Shown here in pieces: positions 1 through 8,793 of a DNA stretch of 64,000 nt (position 1 is its first letter; every line of letters begins with the position of its first letter). The notes under the pieces were generated by a model. That model was not told the origin of the DNA and searched no databases. It worked only from the letters and a program-made list of their open reading frames with translations. This stretch comes from Ruminococcoides sp052118065 (GTDB lineage: Bacteria; Bacillota; Clostridia; Oscillospirales; Acutalibacteraceae). The stretch is from NCBI GenBank assembly GCA_052118065.1, contig JBQKHY010000003.1:62001-126000 (forward strand). The letters are read 5' to 3'. The position numbers and the translations under genes were made by a program.

Positions 1-2
1 AA

Positions 3-41
3 GTGTTGAAAATCTCACTATCTTTAGCAGGTGTACAATGA
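3..41 (+). CDS. C-terminal end of a gene upstream of spoIIIAE, probably spoIIIAD (partial)
   Basis: A reading frame open from the window edge ends in TGA at 39-41, overlapping the spoIIIAE start as ATGA. Only the last 12 residues are visible (ending SLAGVQ), too few to identify by sequence. In spoIIIA operons the gene before spoIIIAE is spoIIIAD, a small membrane protein, and the ATGA overlap fits translational coupling inside that operon. The assignment rests on gene order alone. Confidence 0.35.
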   Translation: MLKISLSLAGVQ

Positions 42-1162
42 AAAAGATAGTTGTAATTTTTATAATACTTTTAATACCATATTCACTTACAACAAAATGT
101 TATGCAAGTACTTATTCAGATGCTTTGGAAGAAATCGGTGGTGGTACACTTACCGATAGCCTTGATGATAAAAGTAAAGAAATTCTAAAAGATTTTGGAG
201 TAGATGAAAAGGATTACAACAGTATAATCAATATGTCTTTTTCAAATGTATTTCACAAAATTTTTGATATTGTAAATGATGAGGGAGTAACACCATTTTC
301 TTCATCAGCACTAATTCTTTCTTTACTTCTTATTTATTCAGTATTTGATAATTTTAGGGATGGTTTAAAGAATAGAGAACTTAAGTGTATTACAGATACA
401 GTTTTTGTTTTAGTAGTTACCCTTTCAATCTCATCACCTGTAATTTCTGTTATCAACAGAGCAATAGAGTCAATTAACAATGCCGGTAGTTTTATGCTAC
501 TGTATATTCCTATTATGGCAGTAATACTAATTACAAATGGACAAAGTATCACAGGTGCATCATATTATTCATTGGTTGTTATGGTAGGTGAAGGTGTTAC
601 TTATATTGCAAAGAATATTGTTTCACCTTTATTAAGTGTATTTTTGGGACTTTCTGTTACTTCTGCAATTTCTTCTGACCTTAATATGCAAGGTATTATA
701 AATGAAATATCCAAAATTATAAAGTGGATAATCGGCTTTGCAATGACAGTTTTCTCAGGTTTATTAACCTTTAAAACTTTAATTACAACTTCAGCAGATT
801 CAATTTCCACCAGAGCAGTAAGGTTTACATTATCATCATTTATTCCAATAGTAGGTTCAGCTTTATCAGAAGCATATAAAACAATTCAAGGTAGTATGTG
901 CTTACTAAAAACCGGACTAGGTGTCTTTGTAATTATTAGTGTAATGATTGTATTTTTACCTATTATAATTCATTGTTTATTGTGGATAATCTCACTAAAT
1001 ATAACCGGTGGCATAGGTAATATGTTAGGTAGCAAAGGACCAATATCAATTATAAAATCTTGTAGTACAGTACTTACTACTTTACTTGTAATTATCTTAT
1101 GTGTAATGGCTATTTATGTAATCAGTACTGCAATAATTTTAACAATGGGGAATGGTACATGA
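38..1162 (+). CDS. spoIIIAE: Stage III sporulation protein AE
   Basis: This is a 374-residue polytopic membrane protein of the SpoIIIA complex, which with forespore SpoIIQ forms the channel between mother cell and forespore needed for late forespore gene expression. The N-terminus looks like a signal peptide (MKKIVVIFIILLIPYSL, then an Ala-Ser cleavage region near residue 24). A soluble stretch of about 60 residues follows, then roughly seven hydrophobic segments from residue 85 to the C-terminus. The ATG is preceded by AGGTG at about 5 nt. It overlaps the next gene as ATGA, and the order AE-AF-AG-AH matches the known operon, which makes the assignment firm. Expression in spore formers is normally sigma-E driven; the operon promoter lies outside the window. 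Confidence 0.93.
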   Translation: MKKIVVIFIILLIPYSLTTKCYASTYSDALEEIGGGTLTDSLDDKSKEILKDFGVDEKDYNSIINMSFSNVFHKIFDIVNDEGVTPFSSSALILSLLLIYSVFDNFRDGLKNRELKCITDTVFVLVVTLSISSPVISVINRAIESINNAGSFMLLYIPIMAVILITNGQSITGASYYSLVVMVGEGVTYIAKNIVSPLLSVFLGLSVTSAISSDLNMQGIINEISKIIKWIIGFAMTVFSGLLTFKTLITTSADSISTRAVRFTLSSFIPIVGSALSEAYKTIQGSMCLLKTGLGVFVIISVMIVFLPIIIHCLLWIISLNITGGIGNMLGSKGPISIIKSCSTVLTTLLVIILCVMAIYVISTAIILTMGNGT

Positions 1163-1623
1163 ACTTAATCAGCAATACAGCAGTAATGTTATGCATATGT
1201 ACAGTTGCTTGTATTTTAGTTAAATTTTTAGTACCTGAGGGTGTTACAAGAAAAACACTTAACCTTATAATTTCTACTGTACTTGTAATTACTATGATAA
1301 TGCCCATAAAGTCTTTATTTACGGAAAATAATAAAATAAATATTAATATGCCAAATGAAACGAAAATATCGGAAGAATATAACGAAAAAGTCCTTTCTAC
1401 AACAAAAACCAACCTAGAAAAATCTGTTAAGTCAATCCTAGAGCAGAATAACATCAATATAAATAATGCAGTTGTAACTCTAAAAACAGACCAAAATAAT
1501 GGCATAATTATTGAGTCAATCAGCATATATATTACTAATGATAATCAGTTAACAAGTAGCAAAATAACTAACCTTATTAAAGAAAATTTCAGTGTTACAC
1601 CACAGATAATTTTGGAGCAGTAA
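1159..1623 (+). CDS. spoIIIAF: Stage III sporulation protein AF
   Basis: This 154-residue protein has two N-terminal hydrophobic segments (about residues 7-24 and 33-50) followed by a soluble domain that ends in a short ring-building-like fold. That is the SpoIIIAF architecture. The start chosen is the ATG at 1159, which overlaps the spoIIIAE stop as ATGA and has a G-rich Shine-Dalgarno stretch (GGGGAATGG) just upstream. A longer open frame begins at 1099, but it lies inside spoIIIAE and would add a cysteine-rich out-of-frame tail, so I reject it. The assignment relies on operon position and topology, since the family is poorly conserved in sequence. Confidence 0.87.
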   Translation: MNLISNTAVMLCICTVACILVKFLVPEGVTRKTLNLIISTVLVITMIMPIKSLFTENNKININMPNETKISEEYNEKVLSTTKTNLEKSVKSILEQNNININNAVVTLKTDQNNGIIIESISIYITNDNQLTSSKITNLIKENFSVTPQIILEQ

Positions 1624-2052
1624 ATGAAAGAAAAGTTACAAAAGCTTAAGCAAGATAAAAATTTAATAAGAGTGATTTATATTATTGGAATAATAGGAAT
1701 TGCACTAATATTTTGTTCTACATTTTTTTACGGTAAAAGTAGTGATGATACTATTAGTCCTCGTTCAATCAGCGATTATCAAGCTACCCAAGAAACAAGA
1801 ATAAAAGATATGGTTGAGTCAATAGAAGGTGTAGGAAATGCAAAGGTGATGATAACAATGGAAAACTCAGCAGAACAAATTTATACGGATGATACCAAAG
1901 TAAAAGAAATTGAACCTGCAGTTAGAGGTGTACTTGTTATTTGTACAGGTGCAAATAATCCTGAAATAAAAGAAACTGTATTGGAATCAGTTACAAAAAC
2001 TTTAAATATTTCATCAGATAAAGTTTGTATAACTAAGCTAAAGGAGAAATAG
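1624..2052 (+). CDS. spoIIIAG: Stage III sporulation protein AG
   Basis: This 142-residue single-pass membrane protein has a basic N-terminus, a transmembrane helix at about residues 18-37, a Ser/Asp-rich linker, then an extracytoplasmic domain (residues 60-142). The domain contains the pattern KDMVESIEGVGNAKVMITME, typical of SpoIIIAG, whose ring domain belongs to the EscJ/PrgK-like secretion-ring family. The ATG follows the spoIIIAF stop directly, with GGAG about 7 nt upstream. In spore formers this protein forms a large ring in the intermembrane space next to SpoIIIAH. It is a little shorter than the roughly 200-residue Bacillus form, mainly in the linker. Confidence 0.92.
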   Translation: MKEKLQKLKQDKNLIRVIYIIGIIGIALIFCSTFFYGKSSDDTISPRSISDYQATQETRIKDMVESIEGVGNAKVMITMENSAEQIYTDDTKVKEIEPAVRGVLVICTGANNPEIKETVLESVTKTLNISSDKVCITKLKEK

Positions 2053-2054
2053 TT

Positions 2055-2594
2055 ATGAAAATGAAAAAAAGAAATTTAATAGTAGCTGCCTTAGTAATTG
2101 CCTTAGGTGCAGCAGTATATTTAAATTGGCAGTTTGGTGGAGATAATACTCTACTGACTTCTTCAACAAAAGAACTGGGTGCTGCTGAATATGTTAATAA
2201 CGATACAACAGTAACTTCACCAACCAAGACAAAATTATCTTCAAAACAATCAAATTACTTTGCAGATGCCAGAACAAAGAGAGAACAGTCCCAGGATAAG
2301 GTTGTGGATATTGCAAAGGAAGTGCTGGAAAAATCCGATTCATCAACAGACTCAAAAGAAAGTGCAAAGGCTCAAACTGAAAAAATCGAAAAGTATATTA
2401 CATACCAAACCAATATTGAAAACCTATTAAAAGCAAAAGGCTTTACTGATTGTTTATGTTGTATCACAGAAAAAGGTTGTTCTGTTGTAGTACCGAAAGA
2501 AGATATGAAAAAGTCAAGTCCTATGATTATCAAGGATGTTGTATATGGTCAAACAGGCATAAATTTTGAAAATATCACTATAACTGAGATTTAG
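2055..2594 (+). CDS. spoIIIAH: Stage III sporulation protein AH
   Basis: This 179-residue protein has a short basic N-terminus, one transmembrane segment (about residues 7-24, ending in the family signature YLNWQF), a charged low-complexity linker of about 80 residues, and a C-terminal ring-building domain (about 110-179). SpoIIIAH is the mother-cell partner that zippers with forespore SpoIIQ during engulfment. The domain has two adjacent cysteines in the stretch DCLCCITEKGC, which is unusual for this fold and could matter outside the cytoplasm. The gene starts 2 nt after spoIIIAG and closes the operon. A separate promoter follows for nusB. Confidence 0.93.
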   Translation: MKMKKRNLIVAALVIALGAAVYLNWQFGGDNTLLTSSTKELGAAEYVNNDTTVTSPTKTKLSSKQSNYFADARTKREQSQDKVVDIAKEVLEKSDSSTDSKESAKAQTEKIEKYITYQTNIENLLKAKGFTDCLCCITEKGCSVVVPKEDMKKSSPMIIKDVVYGQTGINFENITITEI

Positions 2595-2599
2595 CTATA

Positions 2600-2628
2600 T
2601 TTACATTACCTTAAAAATATGATATAAT
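2600..2628 (+). promoter_or_regulatory. Sigma-A promoter for nusB
   Basis: TTTACA (2600-2605), a 17-nt spacer and TATAAT (2623-2628) with a TG extension one base upstream of the -10 make a near-consensus vegetative promoter 30 nt before the nusB ATG. It separates the growth gene nusB from the sporulation operon upstream. Confidence 0.8.
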
Positions 2629-2658
2629 CACATTAATATTTTTGAGGAGATAGTAATT

Positions 2659-3069
2659 ATGAGTGATAACAATATTACACGCCGTGAAGAAAGAGAACAG
2701 GCTTTTTTAATTTGTTTTGAAAAGCTATTTACGAATAGTTCAATAGAAGAAATTTCAGAATGTGCTGAAGAATCAAGAGATGATACTTATTCAGATTTTG
2801 CCCTAAAATGTGCTGATGGTGTAACTCATCATGTTGAAGAAATTGATGAAATTATTTCTTCACATTTAACAGGCAAATGGAAAATCGAAAGACTTAATAA
2901 AGTTTCTCTTGGCATTATGCGTCTAGCAGTTTATGAACTAAAGTACCTTGATGATATTCCGGCAAATGTAACTATCAATGAGGCAGTAGAACTAAGTAAG
3001 AAGTTCTCAGGTGAAGATGAATATAAATTTGTCAATGGTGTACTGGGTGCTATTGCAAGGGATTTATAA
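2659..3069 (+). CDS. nusB: Transcription antitermination factor NusB
   Basis: This 136-residue all-helical protein matches NusB in length and motifs: an N-terminal RREEREQAFLICFE helix, WKIERLNKVSLGIMRLAVYEL in the middle, and a C-terminal VTINEAVELSKKFSGEDEYKFVNGVLG block, the best-conserved NusB signature. NusB binds boxA RNA with NusE (S10) and promotes antitermination of rRNA operons. A strong Shine-Dalgarno (GAGGAG) sits before the ATG and a consensus vegetative promoter lies upstream. The stop overlaps the next ATG by one base (TAATG), so the TsaD-like gene is probably co-translated. Confidence 0.95.
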   Translation: MSDNNITRREEREQAFLICFEKLFTNSSIEEISECAEESRDDTYSDFALKCADGVTHHVEEIDEIISSHLTGKWKIERLNKVSLGIMRLAVYELKYLDDIPANVTINEAVELSKKFSGEDEYKFVNGVLGAIARDL

Positions 3070-4001
3070 TGCCTTTGTTTCTTGGAATAGATACAAGCAA
3101 CTATACAACATCAGTTGCTTTGTATGATAGTGACAACCACAAGGACTATAGTGCAAGAAAGCTGTTACCTGTTAAAGCCGGTGAGAAAGGTATTCGTCAA
3201 AGTGATGCAGTTTTTCACCATACTCAGCAACTTCCTGACCTTGTAGAAGAAGTTAAGAAGTATATTGATAAGCCTATTACAGCAGTAGGTGTATCAGCAA
3301 AGCCTAGACCAATTGAAGGCAGTTATATGCCTTGCTTTACTGTAGGTTTAGGTTTAGCAAGGTCACTTTCAGCATTACTAAATATACCTTTGTATGAATT
3401 TACCCATCAACATGGCCATATTGTTTCAGCACTTTATTCAGCTAATAGACTTGACTTAATAGGTAAGAAGTTTATTTCTTTTCATGTTAGTGGTGGTACA
3501 ACTGAGGCCTTGTTAGTTGATGAATATTTTAATATTGATTTAGTAGCCAATACACTTGACTTAAATGCAGGTCAAGCAGTTGACAGAATTGGTTTACTTC
3601 TAGGTTGTACTTTTCCTTGTGGTAAAGAACTTGAAAAATTTGCACTTAATTTTAAAGGCAAAGTAAAACCTAAACCAACACTAAAAGGTACAAATTGTTG
3701 TATCAGTGGTGTTGAAAATCAATGTAAGAAAATGATAGAAAATAATGTACCAAAAGAAGAAGTTGCTTTTTATTGCTTAAAGTATATTGAAGAAACTATC
3801 TATAAAATGGCTATTGCTTTAAAAGATAAGTACGGAGATTTGCCTCTGGTTTTTGCAGGTGGTGTTATGAGCAATAGCATAATTAGAGAAAGTATGGAAA
3901 AAAGATTAGATTGTGTTTTTGCAAAGCCGGAATATTCAACAGATAATGCAGTTGGTGTTTCATGCCTTGCATATAGAGGATGGAAAGATGCTACCGGTTG
4001 A
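3069..4001 (+). CDS. TsaD/Kae1-like ASKHA-fold protein (paralogue of the t6A enzyme)
   Basis: This 310-residue protein belongs to the TsaD/Kae1/Qri7 superfamily. It has the N-terminal phosphate loop GIDTSNYTTSVAL, the metal-binding H-x3-H (H113, H117), SGGTTE in the middle, and a C-terminal FAGGVMSNS block. True TsaD, which transfers threonylcarbamoyl to A37 of tRNA, usually starts LGIETSCDETS and is longer (about 335-345). Here Asp replaces Glu and the Cys-Asp-Glu stretch is Asn-Tyr-Thr, so this is the second, diverged Kae1-like type found in many Clostridia near nusB and xseA. Its substrate is unknown to me. It is coupled to nusB by TAATG and overlaps xseA by 14 nt. Confidence 0.78.
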   Translation: MPLFLGIDTSNYTTSVALYDSDNHKDYSARKLLPVKAGEKGIRQSDAVFHHTQQLPDLVEEVKKYIDKPITAVGVSAKPRPIEGSYMPCFTVGLGLARSLSALLNIPLYEFTHQHGHIVSALYSANRLDLIGKKFISFHVSGGTTEALLVDEYFNIDLVANTLDLNAGQAVDRIGLLLGCTFPCGKELEKFALNFKGKVKPKPTLKGTNCCISGVENQCKKMIENNVPKEEVAFYCLKYIEETIYKMAIALKDKYGDLPLVFAGGVMSNSIIRESMEKRLDCVFAKPEYSTDNAVGVSCLAYRGWKDATG

Positions 4002-5193
4002 ACCTAAAATTTTAACTGTTTCACAACTGAATTTTTATGTTAAGTCTGTCTTAGACAGTGACCCTAGGCTTAATTATGTCTTTTTGTGTGGTGAGATTTC
4101 TAACCTAACTGACCATTATAGAAGTGGTCATATTTACCTTTCTCTAAAGGATAACAAGTCTGTTATTCGTGCAGTTATGTTTGCCGGAAATGCCCGTAAC
4201 CTAAAGTTTAAACCTATGGAGGGTATGAAAGTAATTTGCCGTGGTAGAGTTACTTTGTATGAGGCTACCGGTCAGTATCAGTATTATATTGAAGATATGC
4301 AACCTGACGGTATAGGTGCTTTATATCAAGCCTATGAACAACTGAAAGAAAAGTTGCAGTCAAAGGGCCTTTTTGATGAAAGTCATAAGAAACCTATTCC
4401 ATATTGTCCAAAGACTATTGGTGTAATTACCAGTCCAACAGGTGCTGCAGTACAAGATATTAAGAATATCTTAACCAGAAGATTTCCTTCAGTTAATATA
4501 ATTCTATGTCCTGTTCTTGTTCAAGGTGATAATGCTGCCCCTCAACTTGTTGATGCAGTTAATAAGTTAAATGAATATGATTTGTGTGATACAATCATCA
4601 TCGGCAGAGGTGGTGGTTCTATTGAAGATTTATGGGCATTTAATGACGAGAATTTAGCCTATGCAATCTATAATAGCCACATTCCTGTAATTTCAGCAGT
4701 AGGTCACGAAACCGACTTTACAATTTGTGACTTTGTGTCTGATTTAAGAGCACCAACTCCATCAGCAGGTGCAGAACTTGCAGTGCCTGATAGAAACGAA
4801 ATTTTGCAAAATCTAGATGCTCAAAGACAATATTTATCATCATTAATGGATAAAAAATTAATTGAAAATAATAATATTATTTCAGAAATGACAACAAAAT
4901 TATTGTCACTTTCACCTGATGATAAAATCGCAAAATTATATAATGACTTAGATTTTCTAAGCCAAAAGTATGAGAATAACAGTAACAGAATATTCCAGAA
5001 TACTGCTAACAAAATTGAACTTCTGGCAACAAAACTAGAGTCACTAAATCCGGTATCAACTCTAAAAAGAGGTTATTCTGTTGTTACAAATAATGATAAA
5101 ACCGTCACTTCAGTTAAGGATGTAAAAAATGGAGATACACTTGCTATTAATGTAACAGATGGCAAGATTATTTCCAAAGTTATAGGTGAGTAA
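3988..5193 (+). CDS. xseA: Exodeoxyribonuclease VII large subunit
   Basis: This 401-residue protein has an N-terminal OB-fold (residues 10-110, with VFLCGEISNLTDHYRSGHIY), the nuclease core (KTIGVITSPTGAAVQDI; IIIGRGGGSIEDLWAFNDE; SAVGHETDFTICDFVSDLRAPTPSAGAE), a coiled coil and the C-terminal LNPVSTLKRGYSVV motif. It is the catalytic subunit of exonuclease VII, which degrades single-stranded DNA. The start chosen is the ATG at 3988, preceded by AGAGGA at 7 nt; an upstream in-frame ATG at 3913 would add 25 residues buried in the previous gene. The small subunit XseB normally follows in Clostridia but is not here: dnaE begins 2 nt after the stop. Confidence 0.95.
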   Translation: MLPVEPKILTVSQLNFYVKSVLDSDPRLNYVFLCGEISNLTDHYRSGHIYLSLKDNKSVIRAVMFAGNARNLKFKPMEGMKVICRGRVTLYEATGQYQYYIEDMQPDGIGALYQAYEQLKEKLQSKGLFDESHKKPIPYCPKTIGVITSPTGAAVQDIKNILTRRFPSVNIILCPVLVQGDNAAPQLVDAVNKLNEYDLCDTIIIGRGGGSIEDLWAFNDENLAYAIYNSHIPVISAVGHETDFTICDFVSDLRAPTPSAGAELAVPDRNEILQNLDAQRQYLSSLMDKKLIENNNIISEMTTKLLSLSPDDKIAKLYNDLDFLSQKYENNSNRIFQNTANKIELLATKLESLNPVSTLKRGYSVVTNNDKTVTSVKDVKNGDTLAINVTDGKIISKVIGE

Positions 5194-5194
5194 A

Positions 5195-8100
5195 ATGGCT
5201 TTTGTTCATTTACATTTACATAGTGAATATAGTTTATTAGATGGAGCCTGTCGTATTGATAGGCTCGCTTCTGCATGTAAAGAAAAAAATATGAATGCTT
5301 TGGCAATTACTGACCATGGTGTAATGTATGGTGTAATTGACTTTTATAGAGCATGTAAAAAGAACGGTATTAAGCCTATTATAGGTTGTGAAGTTTATGT
5401 TGCACCTAATTCAAGATTTCAACAAGACAGAGATTATTACCACTTAATTTTACTTTGTGAAAATAATAGAGGCTATCAGAACTTAATCAAATTAGTTTCA
5501 GCCGGTTTTACTGAGGGCTTTTATAAGAAACCCAGAATTGACAGAGAATTACTTGAAAAATATCATGAGGGTTTAATTTGTCTTTCTGCTTGTTTAGCCG
5601 GTGAAGTGCCACAGAAAATTTTGGCTAATGATTATAAGGGTGCAAAAGAAGTAGCAAAGTATTATCAAGATTTGTTTGGTAAAGATAATTATTTCCTTGA
5701 ACTTCAAAACCATAATATAAAAGAAGAAATTTTAGTAGCAGATAAAATTAAGCAAATTTCAAGTGAACTGACTATTCCTATGGTAGTTACAAATGACTGT
5801 CATTATATTGAAAAGTCAGAAAGCAAAATGCATGAAGTGCTACTTTGTATTCAAACTAACCATACTATCTATGATGAAGACAAAATGGAATTCCAAACAG
5901 ATGAATTCTATTTAAAAACAGAAGAAGAAATGAAAAGTCTTTTTCCCGAACTTACTTCTGCTTATGAAAATACACAGAAAATTGCAGATAGATGTAATTT
6001 AGAATTTGAGTTTGGTGTAAGGAAACTTCCTAATTTTGATGTGCCAAATAATGAGGACCATTACGAATATTTTAAGCGAAATTGTTATGAGGGTTTGTAC
6101 AAGCATTATGGCAGTAACCCCGATAAATCTATTGTAGATAGGCTGGAATATGAGCTGGGTGTTATTAAGTCAATGGGTTTTGTTGATTACTACCTTATTG
6201 TTAATGACTTTGTTCAGTTTGCAAAGAGAAGTGGTATTCCTGTAGGACCGGGTAGAGGTTCAGGTGCAGGTTCACTTTGTGCTTATTGTATCGGTATAAC
6301 AGGTATTGACCCCATAAAGTACGACTTACTTTTTGAAAGATTCTTAAACCCTGAAAGAGTTTCAATGCCTGACTTTGATATTGACTTTTGCAATAAAAGA
6401 AGACCTGAGGTTATTCAGTATGTAATTGATAAGTATGGTAAGGATAAGGTAGCCCAAATTATTGCATTTGGTACAATGCAAGCAAGAGGTGTTGTGCGTG
6501 ATGTAGGCAGAGCAACAGGTGTTTCATATGCAGTATGTGATCAAGTGGCAAAACTAATTCCATTTGAAATTGGTATGACACTTGATAAAGCACTTCAGCA
6601 AAACCCTGACCTAAAGAAAATGTATGATACAGATGCTCAAATCAAAGAACTGATTGATATGAGTAAACAAATTGAAGGTATGCCTCGACATGCAACAATG
6701 CATGCAGCCGGTGTTGTAATTACAAAAGACCCTGTATCGGATTATGTACCACTTTCAAAGAATGACGATAATGTAGTAACTCAGTTTACTATGACAACCT
6801 TAGAAGAACTTGGGCTTCTAAAAATGGATTTCCTAGGACTTAGAAACTTAACTGTTATTGATGATGCAGTTAAGATGATTCATAGGGAAAATAAAGACTT
6901 TTCAATAGAAAATATACCTTTAGATGACAAAGGTGTTTTTGATATGATGTCAAAGGGTCAGTCTGAAGGTGTGTTCCAGTTTGAAAGTGCCGGTATGAAA
7001 AGGGTTCTAACTCAGCTTAAACCTAATAGCCTTGAAGATTTAATTGCAGTTATTTCTCTATATCGTCCCGGACCAATGGACAGTATTCCAACATATATTG
7101 AGAATCGTCATAATCCAAGCAAAATTAAATATAAACACCCATTACTTGAAGATATTTTAAGGGTTACATATGGTTGTATTGTTTATCAAGAACAAGTAAT
7201 GCAGATTTTCCGTAAACTTGCCGGTTACTCACTAGGCAGAGCCGATATTGTAAGAAGAGCTATGAGTAAGAAAAAGCATGATGTTATGGAAAAGGAAAGA
7301 GAAATTTTCATTAACGGTCTTGTAAATGAAAAGGGTGAAATTGAAGTAGAGGGTTGTATTAGACGAGGTGTTGATAAAGCAACTGCTAATTCTATTTATA
7401 ATGAAATGGAAAGTTTTGCATCCTATGCATTTAACAAATCTCACGCAGCATCTTATGCAACAGTTTCTTACCAAACTGCATATCTAAAATGCTATTATCC
7501 TAAATACTATATGGCATCCCTTCTTACAAGTGTACTTGACAACCAAAACAAACTTGCAGTATATATTGAAGAATGTGAGCATATCGGTATTAGGGTATTG
7601 CCACCAAGTGTGAATTATTCATACAGTGGTTTTACACCGGTTGATAACAATATTCGTTTTGGACTTTTAGCAATAAAGAATTTGGGCAGAAACTTTATTG
7701 ATGAAATAATTGAAGAAAGAAAGAATGGAAAATTCACTTCATTTTATGATTTTTGCAAAAGACTATATGGCAGGAATATGAATAGCAGAGGCATTGAAAG
7801 TCTGATTAAGTCAGGTGCTTTAGATAACCTAGGAGCAAATAGAAAACAAATGCTTTCTGTTTATAAAAATATTCTTGAAAATTTAGAATATGACCACAGA
7901 AAAAATGTAGAAGGTCAGCTTTCTTTCTTTGATATGGGTGACAATAAAGAAGAAAATACAAAAACAGTTAATATGCCGGATGTTTCTGAATTTCCGTTTT
8001 CTGAACTTTTAGCAATGGAAAAAGAAATAGCAGGTATGTACCTTAGTGGTCATCCTTTATCTCAGTATGATAATTACACAAAACTTATCCGTGCAGATAG

Positions 8101-8704
8101 GATAGGTGATGTAATCAATAAAGATAATATGCGTTACAGAGACGGTCAGCAGATTAAATTATTTGTAATTATTGATAAGGTAAAGAATAAAATTACAAAG
8201 TCAAACCAAATGATGTCTTTTTTAAATGTAGAAGATAAATACGGTATGATGGAGGCAATTATCTTTCCGAAAACTTTAGCTGACTATGGTAACTATATTT
8301 TTGAAAGTAATATTGTTGAAATGATTGGTACTGTCAATAAAAGGGAAAATGAAGACCCTAAGGTGATTGTGAATCAAATCAGACCTGCACCACCAAAAGA
8401 CAACATTCCAACAGAATTACCAAGTAGAAGAGAAAAAAAGTTATCTCCAATAACAAGAATCGACAACAAAAGAATAGTAAAACCTGATAAACTGTACTTA
8501 AGGATTACTAATAGAAATAGTAAAAAATTTAAAAAAGTAAAAAATATTCTTGAAATTTTCTCCGGAAGTACAATGGTTATCTTTTATGTTACCGATGAAA
8601 ACAAACAGTACAAAGCCCCTCGTGCCTTGTGGGCTGATGTAAATGATGTGCTAATTGATGAATTATACTACATATTAGGTAAAGAAAATGTTGTAATTAA
8701 GTAA
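5195..8704 (+). CDS. dnaE: DNA polymerase III alpha subunit, DnaE type
   Basis: This 1169-residue C-family polymerase has an N-terminal PHP domain with intact metal ligands (HLHLHSEYS at 5-13; TDHG), the palm with the catalytic Asp pair in PDFDIDF (about residue 391), the PGRGSGAGS loop, a helix-hairpin-helix region and a C-terminal OB-fold (about 960-1060). The start is the ATG at 5195 with AGGTGA 5 nt upstream; an in-frame GTG at 5186 overlaps that ribosome site and xseA. It is a second replicative polymerase beside polC at 24.5 kb, as usual in low-GC Firmicutes. No promoter is visible between xseA and dnaE, so they are probably co-transcribed. Confidence 0.96.
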   Translation: MAFVHLHLHSEYSLLDGACRIDRLASACKEKNMNALAITDHGVMYGVIDFYRACKKNGIKPIIGCEVYVAPNSRFQQDRDYYHLILLCENNRGYQNLIKLVSAGFTEGFYKKPRIDRELLEKYHEGLICLSACLAGEVPQKILANDYKGAKEVAKYYQDLFGKDNYFLELQNHNIKEEILVADKIKQISSELTIPMVVTNDCHYIEKSESKMHEVLLCIQTNHTIYDEDKMEFQTDEFYLKTEEEMKSLFPELTSAYENTQKIADRCNLEFEFGVRKLPNFDVPNNEDHYEYFKRNCYEGLYKHYGSNPDKSIVDRLEYELGVIKSMGFVDYYLIVNDFVQFAKRSGIPVGPGRGSGAGSLCAYCIGITGIDPIKYDLLFERFLNPERVSMPDFDIDFCNKRRPEVIQYVIDKYGKDKVAQIIAFGTMQARGVVRDVGRATGVSYAVCDQVAKLIPFEIGMTLDKALQQNPDLKKMYDTDAQIKELIDMSKQIEGMPRHATMHAAGVVITKDPVSDYVPLSKNDDNVVTQFTMTTLEELGLLKMDFLGLRNLTVIDDAVKMIHRENKDFSIENIPLDDKGVFDMMSKGQSEGVFQFESAGMKRVLTQLKPNSLEDLIAVISLYRPGPMDSIPTYIENRHNPSKIKYKHPLLEDILRVTYGCIVYQEQVMQIFRKLAGYSLGRADIVRRAMSKKKHDVMEKEREIFINGLVNEKGEIEVEGCIRRGVDKATANSIYNEMESFASYAFNKSHAASYATVSYQTAYLKCYYPKYYMASLLTSVLDNQNKLAVYIEECEHIGIRVLPPSVNYSYSGFTPVDNNIRFGLLAIKNLGRNFIDEIIEERKNGKFTSFYDFCKRLYGRNMNSRGIESLIKSGALDNLGANRKQMLSVYKNILENLEYDHRKNVEGQLSFFDMGDNKEENTKTVNMPDVSEFPFSELLAMEKEIAGMYLSGHPLSQYDNYTKLIRADRIGDVINKDNMRYRDGQQIKLFVIIDKVKNKITKSNQMMSFLNVEDKYGMMEAIIFPKTLADYGNYIFESNIVEMIGTVNKRENEDPKVIVNQIRPAPPKDNIPTELPSRREKKLSPITRIDNKRIVKPDKLYLRITNRNSKKFKKVKNILEIFSGSTMVIFYVTDENKQYKAPRALWADVNDVLIDELYYILGKENVVIK

Positions 8705-8720
8705 AAACAGAAAATTATAC

Positions 8721-8750
8721 TTGATTATTACCGTACTTATGTATTATAAT
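8721..8750 (+). promoter_or_regulatory. Sigma-A promoter for pfkA
   Basis: TTGATT (8721-8726), an 18-nt spacer and a perfect TATAAT (8745-8750) lie 43 nt before the pfkA ATG, in the gap after dnaE. No terminator hairpin is seen between dnaE and this promoter. Confidence 0.7.
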
Positions 8751-8793
8751 GGTAAAGTAAATGTAATTAATTAATATCCAGGGGGAATTAACA

